The notes under the pieces are model-generated. The model had not been told where the DNA came from. It searched no databases and worked only from the letters and a program-made list of their open reading frames with translations. This document shows, one piece after another, positions 26,181 to 35,384 of a stretch of DNA of 64,000 nucleotides. Origin of the DNA: Leisingera methylohalidivorans DSM 14336. GTDB taxonomy: Bacteria; Pseudomonadota; Alphaproteobacteria; Rhodobacterales; Rhodobacteraceae. The stretch spans positions 832,371-896,370 of the forward strand of contig NC_023135.1 of the NCBI RefSeq assembly GCF_000511355.1, given 5' to 3'. Within the stretch, counting starts at the first letter, position 1, and each line of letters opens with the position of its first letter. The position numbers and the translations under genes were made by a program.

Positions 26181-27641
26181 ATGACGAGCAGAACCGTAAT
26201 CAAGGGCGGCACAATCGTCGCCGCCGACCGCAGCTATGCTGCCGATGTCGCCATCGAGGACGGCAAAATCGTGCAGATCGGCGCCAATCTGAACGGCGAC
26301 AAGGTGCTGGACGCCGAAGGCTGCTATGTCATGCCGGGCGGCATCGACCCGCATGTGCATCTGGAAATGCCCTTCATGGGCACCCATTCCGCCGATGACT
26401 TCGAAAGCGGCACCCGTGCCGGCCTCGCGGGCGGCACCACGATGGTGGTGGACTTCTGCCTGCCCAGCCCCGGCCAGTCGATGCTGGATGCGCTGGAGGC
26501 CTGGCACACGAAATCCAAACGCGCCTGCGCCGACTATTCCTTCCACATGGCGGTGACCTGGTGGAGCGAGCAAGTCTTCAATGAAATGCAGCAGGTGGTG
26601 GATCTCGGCATCAACTCCTTCAAGCATTTCATGGCCTACAAGGGCGCCCTGATGGTGGACGATGACGAGCTGTTTGACAGTTTCCGCCGCTGCGCCGCCC
26701 TTGGCGCGCTGCCGATGGTGCATGCGGAAAACGGCGATGTGGTCGCCACCATGCAGCAGAAACTGCTGGCCGACGGCATCCGCGGCCCCGAGGGCCACGG
26801 CCTGTCCCGCCCGCCAGAGGTTGAGGGCGAAGCCACCAACCGCGCCATCATGATTGCCGACATGGCAGGCGTGCCGCTCTATGTGGTGCATACCTCCTGC
26901 GAGCAGGCGCATGAGGCGATCCGCCGGGCGCGTCAGAAGGGCATGCGCGTCTTTGGTGAACCGCTGATCCAGCATCTGGTGCTGGACGACAGCGAATACC
27001 GCAACCCCAACTGGGACCACGCCGCGCAGCGGGTGATGTCTCCGCCGTTCCGCGACAAATCCCATCAGGACAGCCTCTGGGCCGGCCTTCAGGCAGGATC
27101 CTTGCAGGTGGTGGCCACCGACCACTGCGCCTTCTCGGTGGAGCAGAAACGTTTCGGCATCGATGATTTCACCAAGATCCCCAACGGCACCGGCGGTCTG
27201 GAAGACCGGATGCCGGTCCTGTGGACCGAGGGTGTGGGCACCGGCCGCCTGACGCCGAACGAATTTGTCGCTGTCACCTCCACCAACATTGCCAAGATCC
27301 TCAACATCTACCCGCAGAAGGGTGCGATCGTAGAAGGCTCTGATGCTGATCTGGTGGTCTGGGATCCCAAGAAATCCAAGGTGATCTCGCCCGATACCCA
27401 ACAGTCGGTGGTCGATTACAACGTCTTCGCAGGCCGGGAAGTGACCGGCTTGCCGCGCTACACCCTCAGCCGCGGCGAAGTGGCGGTGGAGGATGGCACG
27501 GTCTGCGCCACGCCTGGGCATGGGCGCTTTGTTGAACGCGCGCCTTTCCCAGAAGTGAACAAAGCGCTGTCGAAATGGAAGGAGCTTACCGCACCACGTC
27601 AGGTGCAGCGCTCGGCGGAGAACATGCCCGCCTGCGTCTGA
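26181..27641 (+). CDS. hydA: Dihydropyrimidinase (D-hydantoinase)
   Basis: A 486-residue amidohydrolase that opens dihydrouracil/dihydrothymine or hydantoins. Metal ligands are His58 and His60 (GGIDPHVHLEMPF), the lysine expected to be carbamylated in FKHFMAYKGALM (Lys154), VHAENGD (His) and YVVHTSCEQAHEA (His). The catalytic Asp is in ATDHCAFSVEQK. I choose the ATG at 26181, which has a GGAG site; an in-frame GTG at 26172 would overlap the hyuC stop by 4 bp. A strong terminator follows. Confidence 0.93.
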   Translation: MTSRTVIKGGTIVAADRSYAADVAIEDGKIVQIGANLNGDKVLDAEGCYVMPGGIDPHVHLEMPFMGTHSADDFESGTRAGLAGGTTMVVDFCLPSPGQSMLDALEAWHTKSKRACADYSFHMAVTWWSEQVFNEMQQVVDLGINSFKHFMAYKGALMVDDDELFDSFRRCAALGALPMVHAENGDVVATMQQKLLADGIRGPEGHGLSRPPEVEGEATNRAIMIADMAGVPLYVVHTSCEQAHEAIRRARQKGMRVFGEPLIQHLVLDDSEYRNPNWDHAAQRVMSPPFRDKSHQDSLWAGLQAGSLQVVATDHCAFSVEQKRFGIDDFTKIPNGTGGLEDRMPVLWTEGVGTGRLTPNEFVAVTSTNIAKILNIYPQKGAIVEGSDADLVVWDPKKSKVISPDTQQSVVDYNVFAGREVTGLPRYTLSRGEVAVEDGTVCATPGHGRFVERAPFPEVNKALSKWKELTAPRQVQRSAENMPACV

Positions 27642-27648
27642 CGGCATT

Positions 27649-27675
27649 CCCCGGCTTCGGCCGGGGTGTTTTTTC
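27649..27675 (+). terminator. Rho-independent terminator after hydA
   Basis: CCCCGGC and GCCGGGG form a 7-bp stem closed by a TTCG tetraloop, followed by TGTTTTTTC. It would end or reduce transcription before the permease gene, which starts 60 bp on. Confidence 0.88.
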
Positions 27676-27736
27676 ATCTGCGGTGTTTAGGAGGACTGGC
27701 ATCGCAGTTGGCCAATAAACAGGGAGGAAACTGATA

Positions 27737-29227
27737 ATGGCTGATATAACAAGCGGTTATACCGCGCAGGGCGCCACGGCGTCACAGCAGGTAGACCTGA
27801 GCGGGATTGATCCCGAATTGTACAACGAAGACCAGCTGCCCACCACGGCAGAGCAGCGCACCTGGGACTGGCTGGCAATCGCTGCCCTCTGGGTCGGCAT
27901 GGTGGTCTGCATTCCGACGTACCTCCTGGCCTCCTACCTGATCGGCTCGGGGATGAGCTGGGATCAGGCGGTGATGACCATTCTAGCCGCCAATGCCATC
28001 GTGCTGATCCCGATGGTGCTGGTGGGCCATGCCGGCACCAAATACGGCATCCCTTTTCCAGTGCTGCTGCGCTCTTCCTTTGGCCCCACCGGCGCCAAGA
28101 TCCCGGCCGTGGCCCGCGGCATCGTCGCCTGCGGCTGGTTCGGCATCCAGACCTGGGTCGGCGGCTCGGCGATCTTCGTGATCCTGAACACGCTGACCGG
28201 CGGTGCGCTGGCCGGTGACGCGCTGCCGATCCTCGGTATCAGCGCGGGCGAGTTCATCTGTTTCCTCGCCTTCTGGGCGCTGCATCTCTACTTCATCGCG
28301 AACGGCACCGAGTCGATCCGCTGGCTGGAGACCTACGCTGCGCCGTTTTTGCTGGCGATGGGGCTGGCGCTGCTGGGCTGGGCCTATGTCAACGCCGGCG
28401 GCTTCGGCGAGATGCTCTCCACCCCCAGCGCCTTTGATCCGGGCCAACCCAAGGAAGGCCAGTTCTGGTCTGTGTTCTGGCCCAGCCTGACCGGCATGAT
28501 CGGTTTCTGGGCAACCCTGGCGCTGAACATCCCCGACTTCACCCGCCATGCCCGCAGCCAGAAAGACCAGCTGCTGGGCCAGCTGGTGGGCCTGCCGATC
28601 CCGATGGCACTGTTTGCCTTTATCGCCTCTGCCGTGACCTCGGCCACCGTGGTGATCTTTGGCGAAGCGATCTGGGATCCGATCAAGCTGTCCGAGAAGA
28701 TGGGCGGGTTTTCAGTGATCATCGCGCTGTTCGCGCTGATCGTGGCGACGCTGACCACCAACCTGGCGGCCAATGTGGTGGCGCCGGCACACGGTTTTGC
28801 CAACCTCGCGCCCAGCAAGATCAACCTCAAACGCGGCGGCTACATCACCGCGGGCATCGGGATCGCCATGTTCCCCTGGGTGCTGGTCAACCACATCGTC
28901 GGCTGGCTGATCGCCTATTCGGCGCTGCTGGGGCCGATCGCGGGCGTGATGCTGGCGGATTACTACCTGCTGCGCAAGACCAAGCTGGAGGTGGCTGAGC
29001 TGTTCAAGCTGAACGGCATCTATTCCGGCAAGAACGGCACCAACTGGGCCGGTGTCTGGGCGCTGGTGATCGGCATCCTGCCGAACCTGCCGGGCTTCCT
29101 GGCCGGAGTTGGCATCACTGCCGGCACCTCGGACTTCTTCGCCACGGTCTATACCTACGCATGGTTCGTAGGCCTGTTTGTAGCTGGAGCGGCCTATCTG
29201 CTGCTGGCAAAAGTGCTGAACAAGTGA
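27737..29227 (+). CDS. NCS1-family pyrimidine/hydantoin permease
   Basis: A 496-residue inner-membrane symporter of the NCS1 (Fur/Mhp1/PucI) family with about 12 helices. Markers are EQRTWDWLAIAALWVGMVVCIPTYLL at helix 1, RSSFGPTGAKIPAVARGIVACGWFGIQTWVGG around helices 3-4, NIPDFTRHARSQKDQ and ANVVAPAHGFANLAP. The WFGIQTWVGG and NIPDFTR positions correspond to the ligand pocket in Mhp1. It probably imports uracil, a dihydropyrimidine, allantoin or hydantoin. A terminator separates it from hydA, so it may have its own promoter. Confidence 0.9.
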   Translation: MADITSGYTAQGATASQQVDLSGIDPELYNEDQLPTTAEQRTWDWLAIAALWVGMVVCIPTYLLASYLIGSGMSWDQAVMTILAANAIVLIPMVLVGHAGTKYGIPFPVLLRSSFGPTGAKIPAVARGIVACGWFGIQTWVGGSAIFVILNTLTGGALAGDALPILGISAGEFICFLAFWALHLYFIANGTESIRWLETYAAPFLLAMGLALLGWAYVNAGGFGEMLSTPSAFDPGQPKEGQFWSVFWPSLTGMIGFWATLALNIPDFTRHARSQKDQLLGQLVGLPIPMALFAFIASAVTSATVVIFGEAIWDPIKLSEKMGGFSVIIALFALIVATLTTNLAANVVAPAHGFANLAPSKINLKRGGYITAGIGIAMFPWVLVNHIVGWLIAYSALLGPIAGVMLADYYLLRKTKLEVAELFKLNGIYSGKNGTNWAGVWALVIGILPNLPGFLAGVGITAGTSDFFATVYTYAWFVGLFVAGAAYLLLAKVLNK

Positions 29228-29232
29228 GTACA

Positions 29233-29264
29233 GACCGGGGCGGTTCTTCTGCCCCGGTCTTCTT
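29233..29264 (+). terminator. Rho-independent terminator after the permease gene
   Basis: GACCGGGGC and GCCCCGGTC form a perfect 9-bp stem with a 9-nt loop, followed by TTCTT, five bases past the permease stop. Confidence 0.8.
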
Positions 29265-29552
29265 CCGGAATCAGGCGAACAGTCTTGCTCAAAGCCTAAT
29301 GGATTGCCCGTGTCACTGTAACCAGGGCCGTGCAATCTGGCGGTGGCAGTGCGGTGACACTGCCCGCGCCGTGCCGAGAGCAGAATGAACTGTTTGAAAC
29401 TGCCCGGCCAACAGTATGTGCAGCGCCTCAATTTACAGGCTCACTCAGGAACGTTAACGGCCGGAAGAGGACGTGCCTGGAGTTCGAAACTTCTTGACAG
29501 ATTTTATGAAGGTATAATTATGCGGTCATAATTTTACAGTTGAGAGTTTTGT
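29265..29552. promoter_or_regulatory. XRE-cupin upstream region with perfect operator-like repeat
   Basis: No gene is seen. Near the end, AATTATG (29516-29522) and CATAATT (29527-29533) form a perfect 7-bp inverted repeat around CGGT, 20 bp before the regulator ATG. TTGACA (29494-29499) and TATAAT (29513-29518) are near-consensus boxes, but their 13-bp spacing is too short for a normal promoter, so the true -10 may differ. The repeat overlaps the TATAAT and is a good autoregulatory operator candidate. Confidence 0.5.
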
Positions 29553-30170
29553 ATGCCCAACCATCACGAAGGCGGCGTCGTCTGCAACGCCATCGACATA
29601 GACGAGGTGGAGAGTTCGCGTCTCAATCCGGGGCTGGGCGAAGATATCCGCGATCTGCGTAAGTCGAAGGGGCTGACGCTCGGAAAGCTCGCAGAACTCA
29701 CCGGCCTGTCGACCGGCTTCATCAGCCAGATCGAGCGCGGCCAAAACCGGCCCTCTGTCACCGCGCTTTTCAAGATAAGCCGGGCACTGGGCGTATCGGT
29801 CAGCTGGTTCTTCAATGCCTCCTCCAGCGGGGACCGGAAGTCGGCAATCGTGCGGTCAGGCGATCGCAGGTCCATCGCGTATAGCGACGGTATCAAGGAT
29901 GAACTTCTTACCCCGACCCTGGGTGGCGGATTAGAGCTGCTCTCCTGTGCCTTCGCTCCCGGCAGCGGTGTCGGGACCGTCTATTCCCATCAGGGCGAAG
30001 AGGCCGGGGTTGTGATCAGCGGCACGCTTGATCTCTGGGTGGGGGACACCCGGTACCGGCTCAATGCCGGCGACAGCTTTGGCTTCGACAGCGCCACGCC
30101 GCACCGTTACCGCAATCCATCCAATGAGAAAACCGTCGTCATCTGGGCGATTGCCCCATCCGGTTTTTAA
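29553..30170 (+). CDS. XRE regulator with C-terminal cupin sensor domain
   Basis: A 205-residue regulator. Residues 27-85 are the helix-turn-helix (LGEDIRDLRKSKGLTLGKLAELTGLSTGFISQIERGQNRPSVTALFKIS). Residues 130-200 are a small-molecule cupin: LLSCAFAPGSGVGTVYSHQGEEAGVVISGTL, LNAGDSFGFDSATPHRYRN. The cupin retains histidine and glutamate metal-ligand positions. It stands 26 bp before the flavoprotein gene and probably controls that operon in response to a pathway metabolite. Confidence 0.9.
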   Translation: MPNHHEGGVVCNAIDIDEVESSRLNPGLGEDIRDLRKSKGLTLGKLAELTGLSTGFISQIERGQNRPSVTALFKISRALGVSVSWFFNASSSGDRKSAIVRSGDRRSIAYSDGIKDELLTPTLGGGLELLSCAFAPGSGVGTVYSHQGEEAGVVISGTLDLWVGDTRYRLNAGDSFGFDSATPHRYRNPSNEKTVVIWAIAPSGF

Positions 30171-30196
30171 GCACAGTGCATTTGCAAGGAACCAGC

Positions 30197-32164
30197 ATGA
30201 GCCAGTCCCGTTTCCCCGCCCTCTTCTCGCCGATTACGATCGGCAATCTGACCCTCCGCAATCGTATTGTCTCGACAGGGCACGAAACCCATCTCAGTGA
30301 ACATGGCAAGATAGGCGACGCCCTGATTGCCTATCACGAAGCACGCGCCAAGGGCGGCGCCGGGCTTATCGTGACCGAGGTCGCGCTTGTTCATCCAAGC
30401 GCGGTTTTTGTTGCCGATCCGATCCGCGTGGATACCGATGAGTGCATCCCCGGCTATACCCGGCTGGCCGAGGCCATTCACCGGCACGATACCGGTTTGA
30501 TCGCCCAGCTGTTCCACCCCGGCCGGGAGATGCTGGCCTCGGAAGACGGCACCGCGCCGGTCTCCTACAGCGCATCGGCCGTCCCGAACGAGCGGTTCCA
30601 CGTCATGCCCCGACCGATGCCCCTCGAAATGATCGCGGAGGTCATTGCATCCTATGGCGATGCGGCGCGCCGGATGCAGGCCGCAGGCCTCGATGGCGTG
30701 GAAATCGTCGGCTCGCACGGATACCTGCCCGCCCAGTTTCTGAACCCTCATGTCAACAAACGCGAGGATCATTACGGTGGCAGCTCGTTGGCCGGCCGGA
30801 CACGGTTCATCCGCGAGATCATCGAGGATATCCGTCGCAAGACCGGCCCTGGTTTTGCCGTCGGACTGCGGCTTTCTGGCGACGAGATGAGCCACGACGG
30901 GGCCGGTCAGGCGGCGATGCTCGACGCATGCGAACGCATCGCGGCAGACAACGCGCCCGATTACTTCAGCGTTGTCGCGGGATCTTCGGCGACGCTTGCG
31001 GGGTCTGTTCATATCGCGCCGCCTATGTATCAGGAGGCCGGTTACACGGCACCGCTGGGGCAGGGCATACGGGAACGCACCGGCATCACGACCATTGTCA
31101 CGGGGCGGATCAACCAGCCTCAGGAGGCGGAGAAGATCATCTCGTCTGGTCAGGCGGATATGTGCGGCATGACACGGGCAATGATCTGCGATCCGCTGAT
31201 CGCCAGCAAAGCCGAGGCGGGGCGCACCGACGATATCCGCGCCTGTATCGGCTGCAACCAGGCCTGTATCGGCCATTTTCACGCGGGCTATCCGATTTCC
31301 TGCATTCAGAACCCAGTGAGCGGCCGCGAGCTGCGTTTGGGGGAAGCGCCCGGGATCTCAGGCAAGCGCCGTGTGATGGTTATTGGAGGCGGCCCCGCCG
31401 GCATGAAGGCTGCAGCGGCAGCCGCGGAGCGGGGCCATGCTGTCACGCTGTTTGAACGCGACACCCAGCTGGGCGGGCAGGCGCGGCTTGCTCAGCTGCT
31501 TCCGCATCGCGCGGAATTTGGCGGGATCATCACCAATCTGACGCGCGAACTGGAGCTTGCGGGCGTTGAGGTGCGCAAAGGTGTGGCCGTGGATGCGGAC
31601 TTAATCCGGGAACAAGCGCCGGACGCGATCATCCTTGCTACAGGTGCCACACCCCGCTGGCCTGATTTCGAAGGGCGCGACGACTTGCATGTTGTCGACG
31701 CCTGGCAGGTATTGCGGGGCGAAGCGAAGGTCGGCAAGTCTGTTGTGGTTGCCGACTGGCGCGCCGATTGGATCGGTATCGGGGTGGCGGAACGTCTCGC
31801 GCAGAATGGCCATTCGGTGCGGCTTGCGGTCAACGGCTATATGCCCGGCCAGACCATTCAGATGTATGTGCGCGATGCCGGCATCGGGCGTTTGCACAGC
31901 CTCGGGGTCGAAACACTGCCGTATATGCGCCTTTTCGGAGCCGACGAAGACAGCGTCTATCTACAGCATATCATGAACGACGAGCCGGTGATTTGCGAAG
32001 GGGTGGACACGCTGGTCCTGTGTCAGGGCCACACCCCTGAAAATGCATTCGAGGGCATCGTGCGGGACCTGGGCATCGAGTTTCACCTCGCGGGCGATTG
32101 CATTGCACCGCGGACAGCCGAAGAGGCGGTGCTGGAAGGTCTTCACGCAGGCCGTGCCGTTTAA
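30197..32164 (+). CDS. Old Yellow Enzyme/2,4-dienoyl-CoA reductase-type FMN/Fe-S/FAD oxidoreductase
   Basis: A 655-residue multi-domain flavoprotein. Residues 1-350 form the OYE-like FMN barrel (FPALFSPITIGNLTLRNRIVSTGHETH, AQLFHPGREM, GSHGYLPAQFLNPHVNKR, YGGS, IVTGRINQPQEAE). A 4Fe-4S motif follows, C-x2-C-x3-C in CIGCNQACIG plus C in YPISCIQNP. The C-terminal half is an FAD/NAD(P)H reductase (VMVIGGGPAGMKAAAAAAERG, IILATGATP, LAGDCIAPRTAEEAVLEGL). The ATG at 30197 has an AAGGAA site. It may reduce an unsaturated acyl or demethylate an amine. Linked acyl-CoA genes favour the former, but the substrate is unknown. Confidence 0.85.
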   Translation: MSQSRFPALFSPITIGNLTLRNRIVSTGHETHLSEHGKIGDALIAYHEARAKGGAGLIVTEVALVHPSAVFVADPIRVDTDECIPGYTRLAEAIHRHDTGLIAQLFHPGREMLASEDGTAPVSYSASAVPNERFHVMPRPMPLEMIAEVIASYGDAARRMQAAGLDGVEIVGSHGYLPAQFLNPHVNKREDHYGGSSLAGRTRFIREIIEDIRRKTGPGFAVGLRLSGDEMSHDGAGQAAMLDACERIAADNAPDYFSVVAGSSATLAGSVHIAPPMYQEAGYTAPLGQGIRERTGITTIVTGRINQPQEAEKIISSGQADMCGMTRAMICDPLIASKAEAGRTDDIRACIGCNQACIGHFHAGYPISCIQNPVSGRELRLGEAPGISGKRRVMVIGGGPAGMKAAAAAAERGHAVTLFERDTQLGGQARLAQLLPHRAEFGGIITNLTRELELAGVEVRKGVAVDADLIREQAPDAIILATGATPRWPDFEGRDDLHVVDAWQVLRGEAKVGKSVVVADWRADWIGIGVAERLAQNGHSVRLAVNGYMPGQTIQMYVRDAGIGRLHSLGVETLPYMRLFGADEDSVYLQHIMNDEPVICEGVDTLVLCQGHTPENAFEGIVRDLGIEFHLAGDCIAPRTAEEAVLEGLHAGRAV

Positions 32165-32501
32165 CGAAACCTTCGGGAGGGCAGGCCGTCCTGCGCTTCC
32201 GGGGCCGTTTCATGCGCAATGCACGGGCCTGCGCCAACCGGGAGGACCGCCCGACCGTTCCCGCGGCGCTGCATGGCACTGGAAATTGCCGCGGCCATCT
32301 GCGGCACTGCCCCCATGGGGTCGGCGGCACTCACCGCCTGTTGACTGGGGTTCAGCCGGGGCCGATGATCAGCGTCATACCATTTCCCGGGCACGATCCG
32401 CCGTTTGTCACTTTCGGATAGGACTTTGTCCCCTATGCACATGGATCGGTTGCCGGCCAAGGTGTAGCTGGCGTGAAGGAACTTAAATTCGGAGCAACGA
32501 A
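32165..32501. other. 337-bp gap inside the acyl-CoA cluster
   Basis: No complete gene. A short plus-strand frame (MALEIAAAICGTAPMGSAAL, then a stop) vaguely recalls the end of an enoyl-CoA hydratase and could be a relic. The size suggests a separate promoter for the acyl-CoA dehydrogenase. Confidence 0.35.
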
Positions 32502-34274
32502 ATGACCTATCAGGCGCCGGTTCGCGATATCATGTTCAACATCGAGCATCTGTCTGACTGGCCCGGGGTCTCATCGCTGGCGGCCTATTCCGGGGTTGAA
32601 ACCGGCGATGTCCAGGCCGCGCTGGAAGGGTTCGGGCGCTTCTGTTCGGAGGTTATTGCCCCGCTTTCGGCACAGGGCGACGCAACCGGCGCGCGGTTCG
32701 ACGGTGAAAAGGTCGTGATGCCCGGGCCATACTTGCAGGCTTATGCGCAATACGCCGGGATGGGCTGGCAAAGCCTGCCGCACCCGGAGGAATTCGGCGG
32801 GATGGGGCTGCCGCGGGCTGCCGGAGCCGCCGCGACGGAGATATTGAACGCAGCGGATATGAGCTTCGGGCTGTGCCCGCTTTTGACCGACGGGGCGGTT
32901 GAGGCGCTGTTGCTTACCGGGTCCGGCGCGCAGAAACAGCGATACCTCGAGCCGATGATTTCAGGCCGATGGTCCGGCACCATGAACTTGACGGAACCTC
33001 AGGCCGGCAGCGATTTGGGGCGCGTGCGGTGCAAGGCGGAACCCGGTGCGGATGGTGCCTATTCGATCAGCGGAACAAAGATCTTCATCACCTATGGCGC
33101 GCACAGCCTGACCGAAAACATCGTTCATCTGGTCTTGGCAAGAACCCCTGGCGCCCCGGCTGGCCCAAAGGGGCTGAGCCTGTTCATTGTGCCCAAATTC
33201 CTGGTCCAGGAGGACGGATCGCTTGGCCGCCGCAACACCGTTCAATGTGTCAGCATTGAGCACAAGCTGGGCGTCAGGGCGAGCCCGACCGCGGTTCTGG
33301 AATTCCAAGGCGCCACCGGCTTTCTGGTGGGAGAGGAGAACCGGGGCCTTGAATATATGTTCGTGATGATGCGGGCTGCGCGGTTTTCCGTGGGCGTGCA
33401 GGGGGTTGCCGTATCTGAACGGGCGTATCAGCACGCCTTGCGCTACGCGCAGGAGCGGGTGCAGAGCCGCCCGGTCGACGGCAGTTCCAAAGAAGCAGTG
33501 CCGATCCTTCAGCACCCGGATGTGCGGCGGTTGCTGCTGCGGATGCGGGCCTTGGTCGAAGGCGGGCGGGCTTTGGCAATGGCCACAGCCGGATGGCTTG
33601 ATCTGGCGCAGCACGCCGAGGCCGAAACCGCCCGCGAGGCGGCGGAGATGGCCGAATTCCTGGTTCCGCTGGTCAAGGGGTGCTGCACGGAACGGTCCGT
33701 TGAGGTCACCTCAATGGGCCTGCAGGTTCACGGCGGCATGGGGTTCATCGAAGAAACCGGGGTGGCGCAGTTCTACCGGGATGCCAGGATCCTGCCGATT
33801 TACGAAGGCACGACGGCGATCCAGGCCAATGATCTGCTGGGCCGCAAAGTGCTGCGGGACGGCGGCAGCACCGCCCGCCGCTTTGCCGGAATGGTCTCAG
33901 CGGCTGAGGCGGAGTTGCGCAAGGGCAGCGCAAAGGCGCAGCTGGTTGCGGACCGCCTGGGGCAGGCGCGCCGCGCATTTGAGGCCAGCCTTGCCTGGCT
34001 TCTGGAGACCGCGCCCGACGACCCCAATGCGGCATATGCCGGCAGTGTTCCCTTTCTGATGCTGGCAGGCAATCTTGCCGCAGGCTGGCAGCTGGGCAGG
34101 TCTGTCCTGGCCGCTGAAGCCAAGCTGGAACAGGGCGAAGATACAGCCTTCATGACGCAGAAAATCGCCACCGCAGTGTTTTACGCGCAGCATATTCTTG
34201 TGGAATGCGGAACGGAAAGCGCCCGGGTCATCGACGGCAGCGAAAGTCTGTTCGATGCAGGGTTTGAAAACTGA
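32502..34274 (+). CDS. DmdC-like acyl-CoA dehydrogenase
   Basis: A 590-residue long-type acyl-CoA dehydrogenase with the extra C-terminal domain found in DmdC (methylmercaptopropionyl-CoA dehydrogenase) relatives. It starts [18 protein letters not shown]/substrate segments are [64 protein letters not shown] and [25 protein letters not shown]. The catalytic glutamate is expected in [25 protein letters not shown]. The tail from about residue 460 is the ACAD C-terminal helical domain. It introduces a 2,3-double bond into a short acyl-CoA. No dmdA/B/D set is present, so I do not assign it to DMSP breakdown. Confidence 0.88.
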   Translation: MTYQAPVRDIMFNIEHLSDWPGVSSLAAYSGVETGDVQAALEGFGRFCSEVIAPLSAQGDATGARFDGEKVVMPGPYLQAYAQYAGMGWQSLPHPEEFGGMGLPRAAGAAATEILNAADMSFGLCPLLTDGAVEALLLTGSGAQKQRYLEPMISGRWSGTMNLTEPQAGSDLGRVRCKAEPGADGAYSISGTKIFITYGAHSLTENIVHLVLARTPGAPAGPKGLSLFIVPKFLVQEDGSLGRRNTVQCVSIEHKLGVRASPTAVLEFQGATGFLVGEENRGLEYMFVMMRAARFSVGVQGVAVSERAYQHALRYAQERVQSRPVDGSSKEAVPILQHPDVRRLLLRMRALVEGGRALAMATAGWLDLAQHAEAETAREAAEMAEFLVPLVKGCCTERSVEVTSMGLQVHGGMGFIEETGVAQFYRDARILPIYEGTTAIQANDLLGRKVLRDGGSTARRFAGMVSAAEAELRKGSAKAQLVADRLGQARRAFEASLAWLLETAPDDPNAAYAGSVPFLMLAGNLAAGWQLGRSVLAAEAKLEQGEDTAFMTQKIATAVFYAQHILVECGTESARVIDGSESLFDAGFEN

Positions 34275-34330
34275 ACAACGGAAATTCATGGCACGGATCG
34301 GTGCCGGACAGTAAGGAAAAGGTCGGAACA

Positions 34331-35137
34331 ATGCCGCAAGAAGCCAGTTCGCACTCCTACGAAAAGCTCGCCCTTGAACAGCGGGACAATGGCGTCTGCA
34401 TTGTTACGCTCAACCGGCCGTCCAAGCGCAATGCGCTGGATGCCGCGACGATCGAAGAGCTTATCCGCTTTTTCAGCGGTGCCCGCGGCAATGGCGTAAA
34501 GGCCGTGGTGCTGGCAGGCGCAGGCGACCATTTCTGCGCCGGCCTTGATCTGGTGGAGCACTGGAAGGAAGACCGCAGCCCGGACGACTTCATGCATGTC
34601 TGCCTGCGCTGGCACGAAGCCTTCAACAAGATGGAGTACGGCGGGGTGCCGATCATCGCCGCCCTTCAGGGGGCCGTTGTCGGCGGCGGGCTGGAACTGG
34701 CCAGCGCGGCGCATGTCCGGGTGATGGATCAGACCACTTATTTCGCCCTTCCCGAAGGCCAGCGCGGCATCTTTACCGGCGGCGGTGCCACCATCCGGGT
34801 TTCCGACATGATCGGGAAATACCGGATGATTGACATGATCCTGACAGGCCGGGTGTATCAGGGGCAGGAAGCCGTCGATCTGGGGCTGGCGCAATATATC
34901 ACCGAAGGGTCCAGTTTCGACAAGGCGGTCGAGCTTGCCGACAAGGTCGCGCAGAACCTGCCGCTGACCAACTACGCCATCTGTTCGGCGATCAGCCATT
35001 TGAACAACATGTCGGGTATGGATGCCGCCTATGCCGAGGCTGTCGTGGCCGGTGTTGTCAACACCCAGCCAGCGGCGCGCGAACGGCTGGAGGCCTTTGC
35101 CAACAAAACCGCAGCCCGCGTGCGGCCCAACAGCTAA
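34331..35137 (+). CDS. Enoyl-CoA hydratase/isomerase (crotonase) family protein
   Basis: A 268-residue crotonase: [47 protein letters not shown] (oxyanion-hole loop), [25 protein letters not shown] (second oxyanion Gly and one catalytic Glu position), [26 protein letters not shown] (Glu in LPEGQ), [24 protein letters not shown] prefer the ATG at 34331; an in-frame GTG ten codons upstream exists. It probably hydrates the enoyl-CoA made by the preceding dehydrogenase. Confidence 0.9.
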   Translation: MPQEASSHSYEKLALEQRDNGVCIVTLNRPSKRNALDAATIEELIRFFSGARGNGVKAVVLAGAGDHFCAGLDLVEHWKEDRSPDDFMHVCLRWHEAFNKMEYGGVPIIAALQGAVVGGGLELASAAHVRVMDQTTYFALPEGQRGIFTGGGATIRVSDMIGKYRMIDMILTGRVYQGQEAVDLGLAQYITEGSSFDKAVELADKVAQNLPLTNYAICSAISHLNNMSGMDAAYAEAVVAGVVNTQPAARERLEAFANKTAARVRPNS

Positions 35138-35350
35138 GCCGCGCAAACCAGCCGTCAGGCCGTGGTTTCGGGCCTGGCCTGATGCTGCTGGACAGTGGCG
35201 GGCAGGGGGGAGGCGGAACCTGCGTTTGCTGTGGGTAATTGCCACCCATTTGCGGCATTCGGCTGGAATTCCCGGACAGCGCCGAAACTTTAGGGTCAAG
35301 GCGCCCTGCGGCCGGGCAGCTTAGCTTGGTGTCTCATGCCGGGCGACATC

Positions 35351-35378
35351 TTGACATAACCGGATTTGTGGTTATTTT
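35351..35378 (+). promoter_or_regulatory. ArsR-type operator and promoter
   Basis: TTGACA (35351-35356) with a TATTTT-like -10 (35373-35378) is overlapped by the inverted repeat ATAACC-N8-GGTTAT (35356-35361 and 35370-35375). It lies just before the ArsR start, the classic place for self-repression. Confidence 0.6.
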
Positions 35379-35384
35379 AGCGTC

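Noticed and set aside
23551..26181. Very long open frame on the minus strand, antisense to the aminotransferase and amidohydrolase genes
   Set aside because: Composition is typical of antisense shadows in GC-rich genes (H, R, D, V-rich) with no protein family, while the plus strand carries two unmistakable enzymes.
13702..29227. Dihydropyrimidine dehydrogenase genes preT/preA
   Set aside because: I looked for DPD-type flavoprotein and Fe-S signatures in both operons and the rest of the window; none is present in this locus.
29494..29518. TTGACA and TATAAT before the XRE-cupin gene as a standard promoter
   Set aside because: The spacing is 13 bp, too short for a normal sigma-70-type promoter.
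30197..35137. DMSP demethylation (dmdABCD) cluster
   Set aside because: The dehydrogenase resembles DmdC, but no DmdA-type demethylase or adjacent DmdB/DmdD is present, and the flavoprotein is not part of that pathway.
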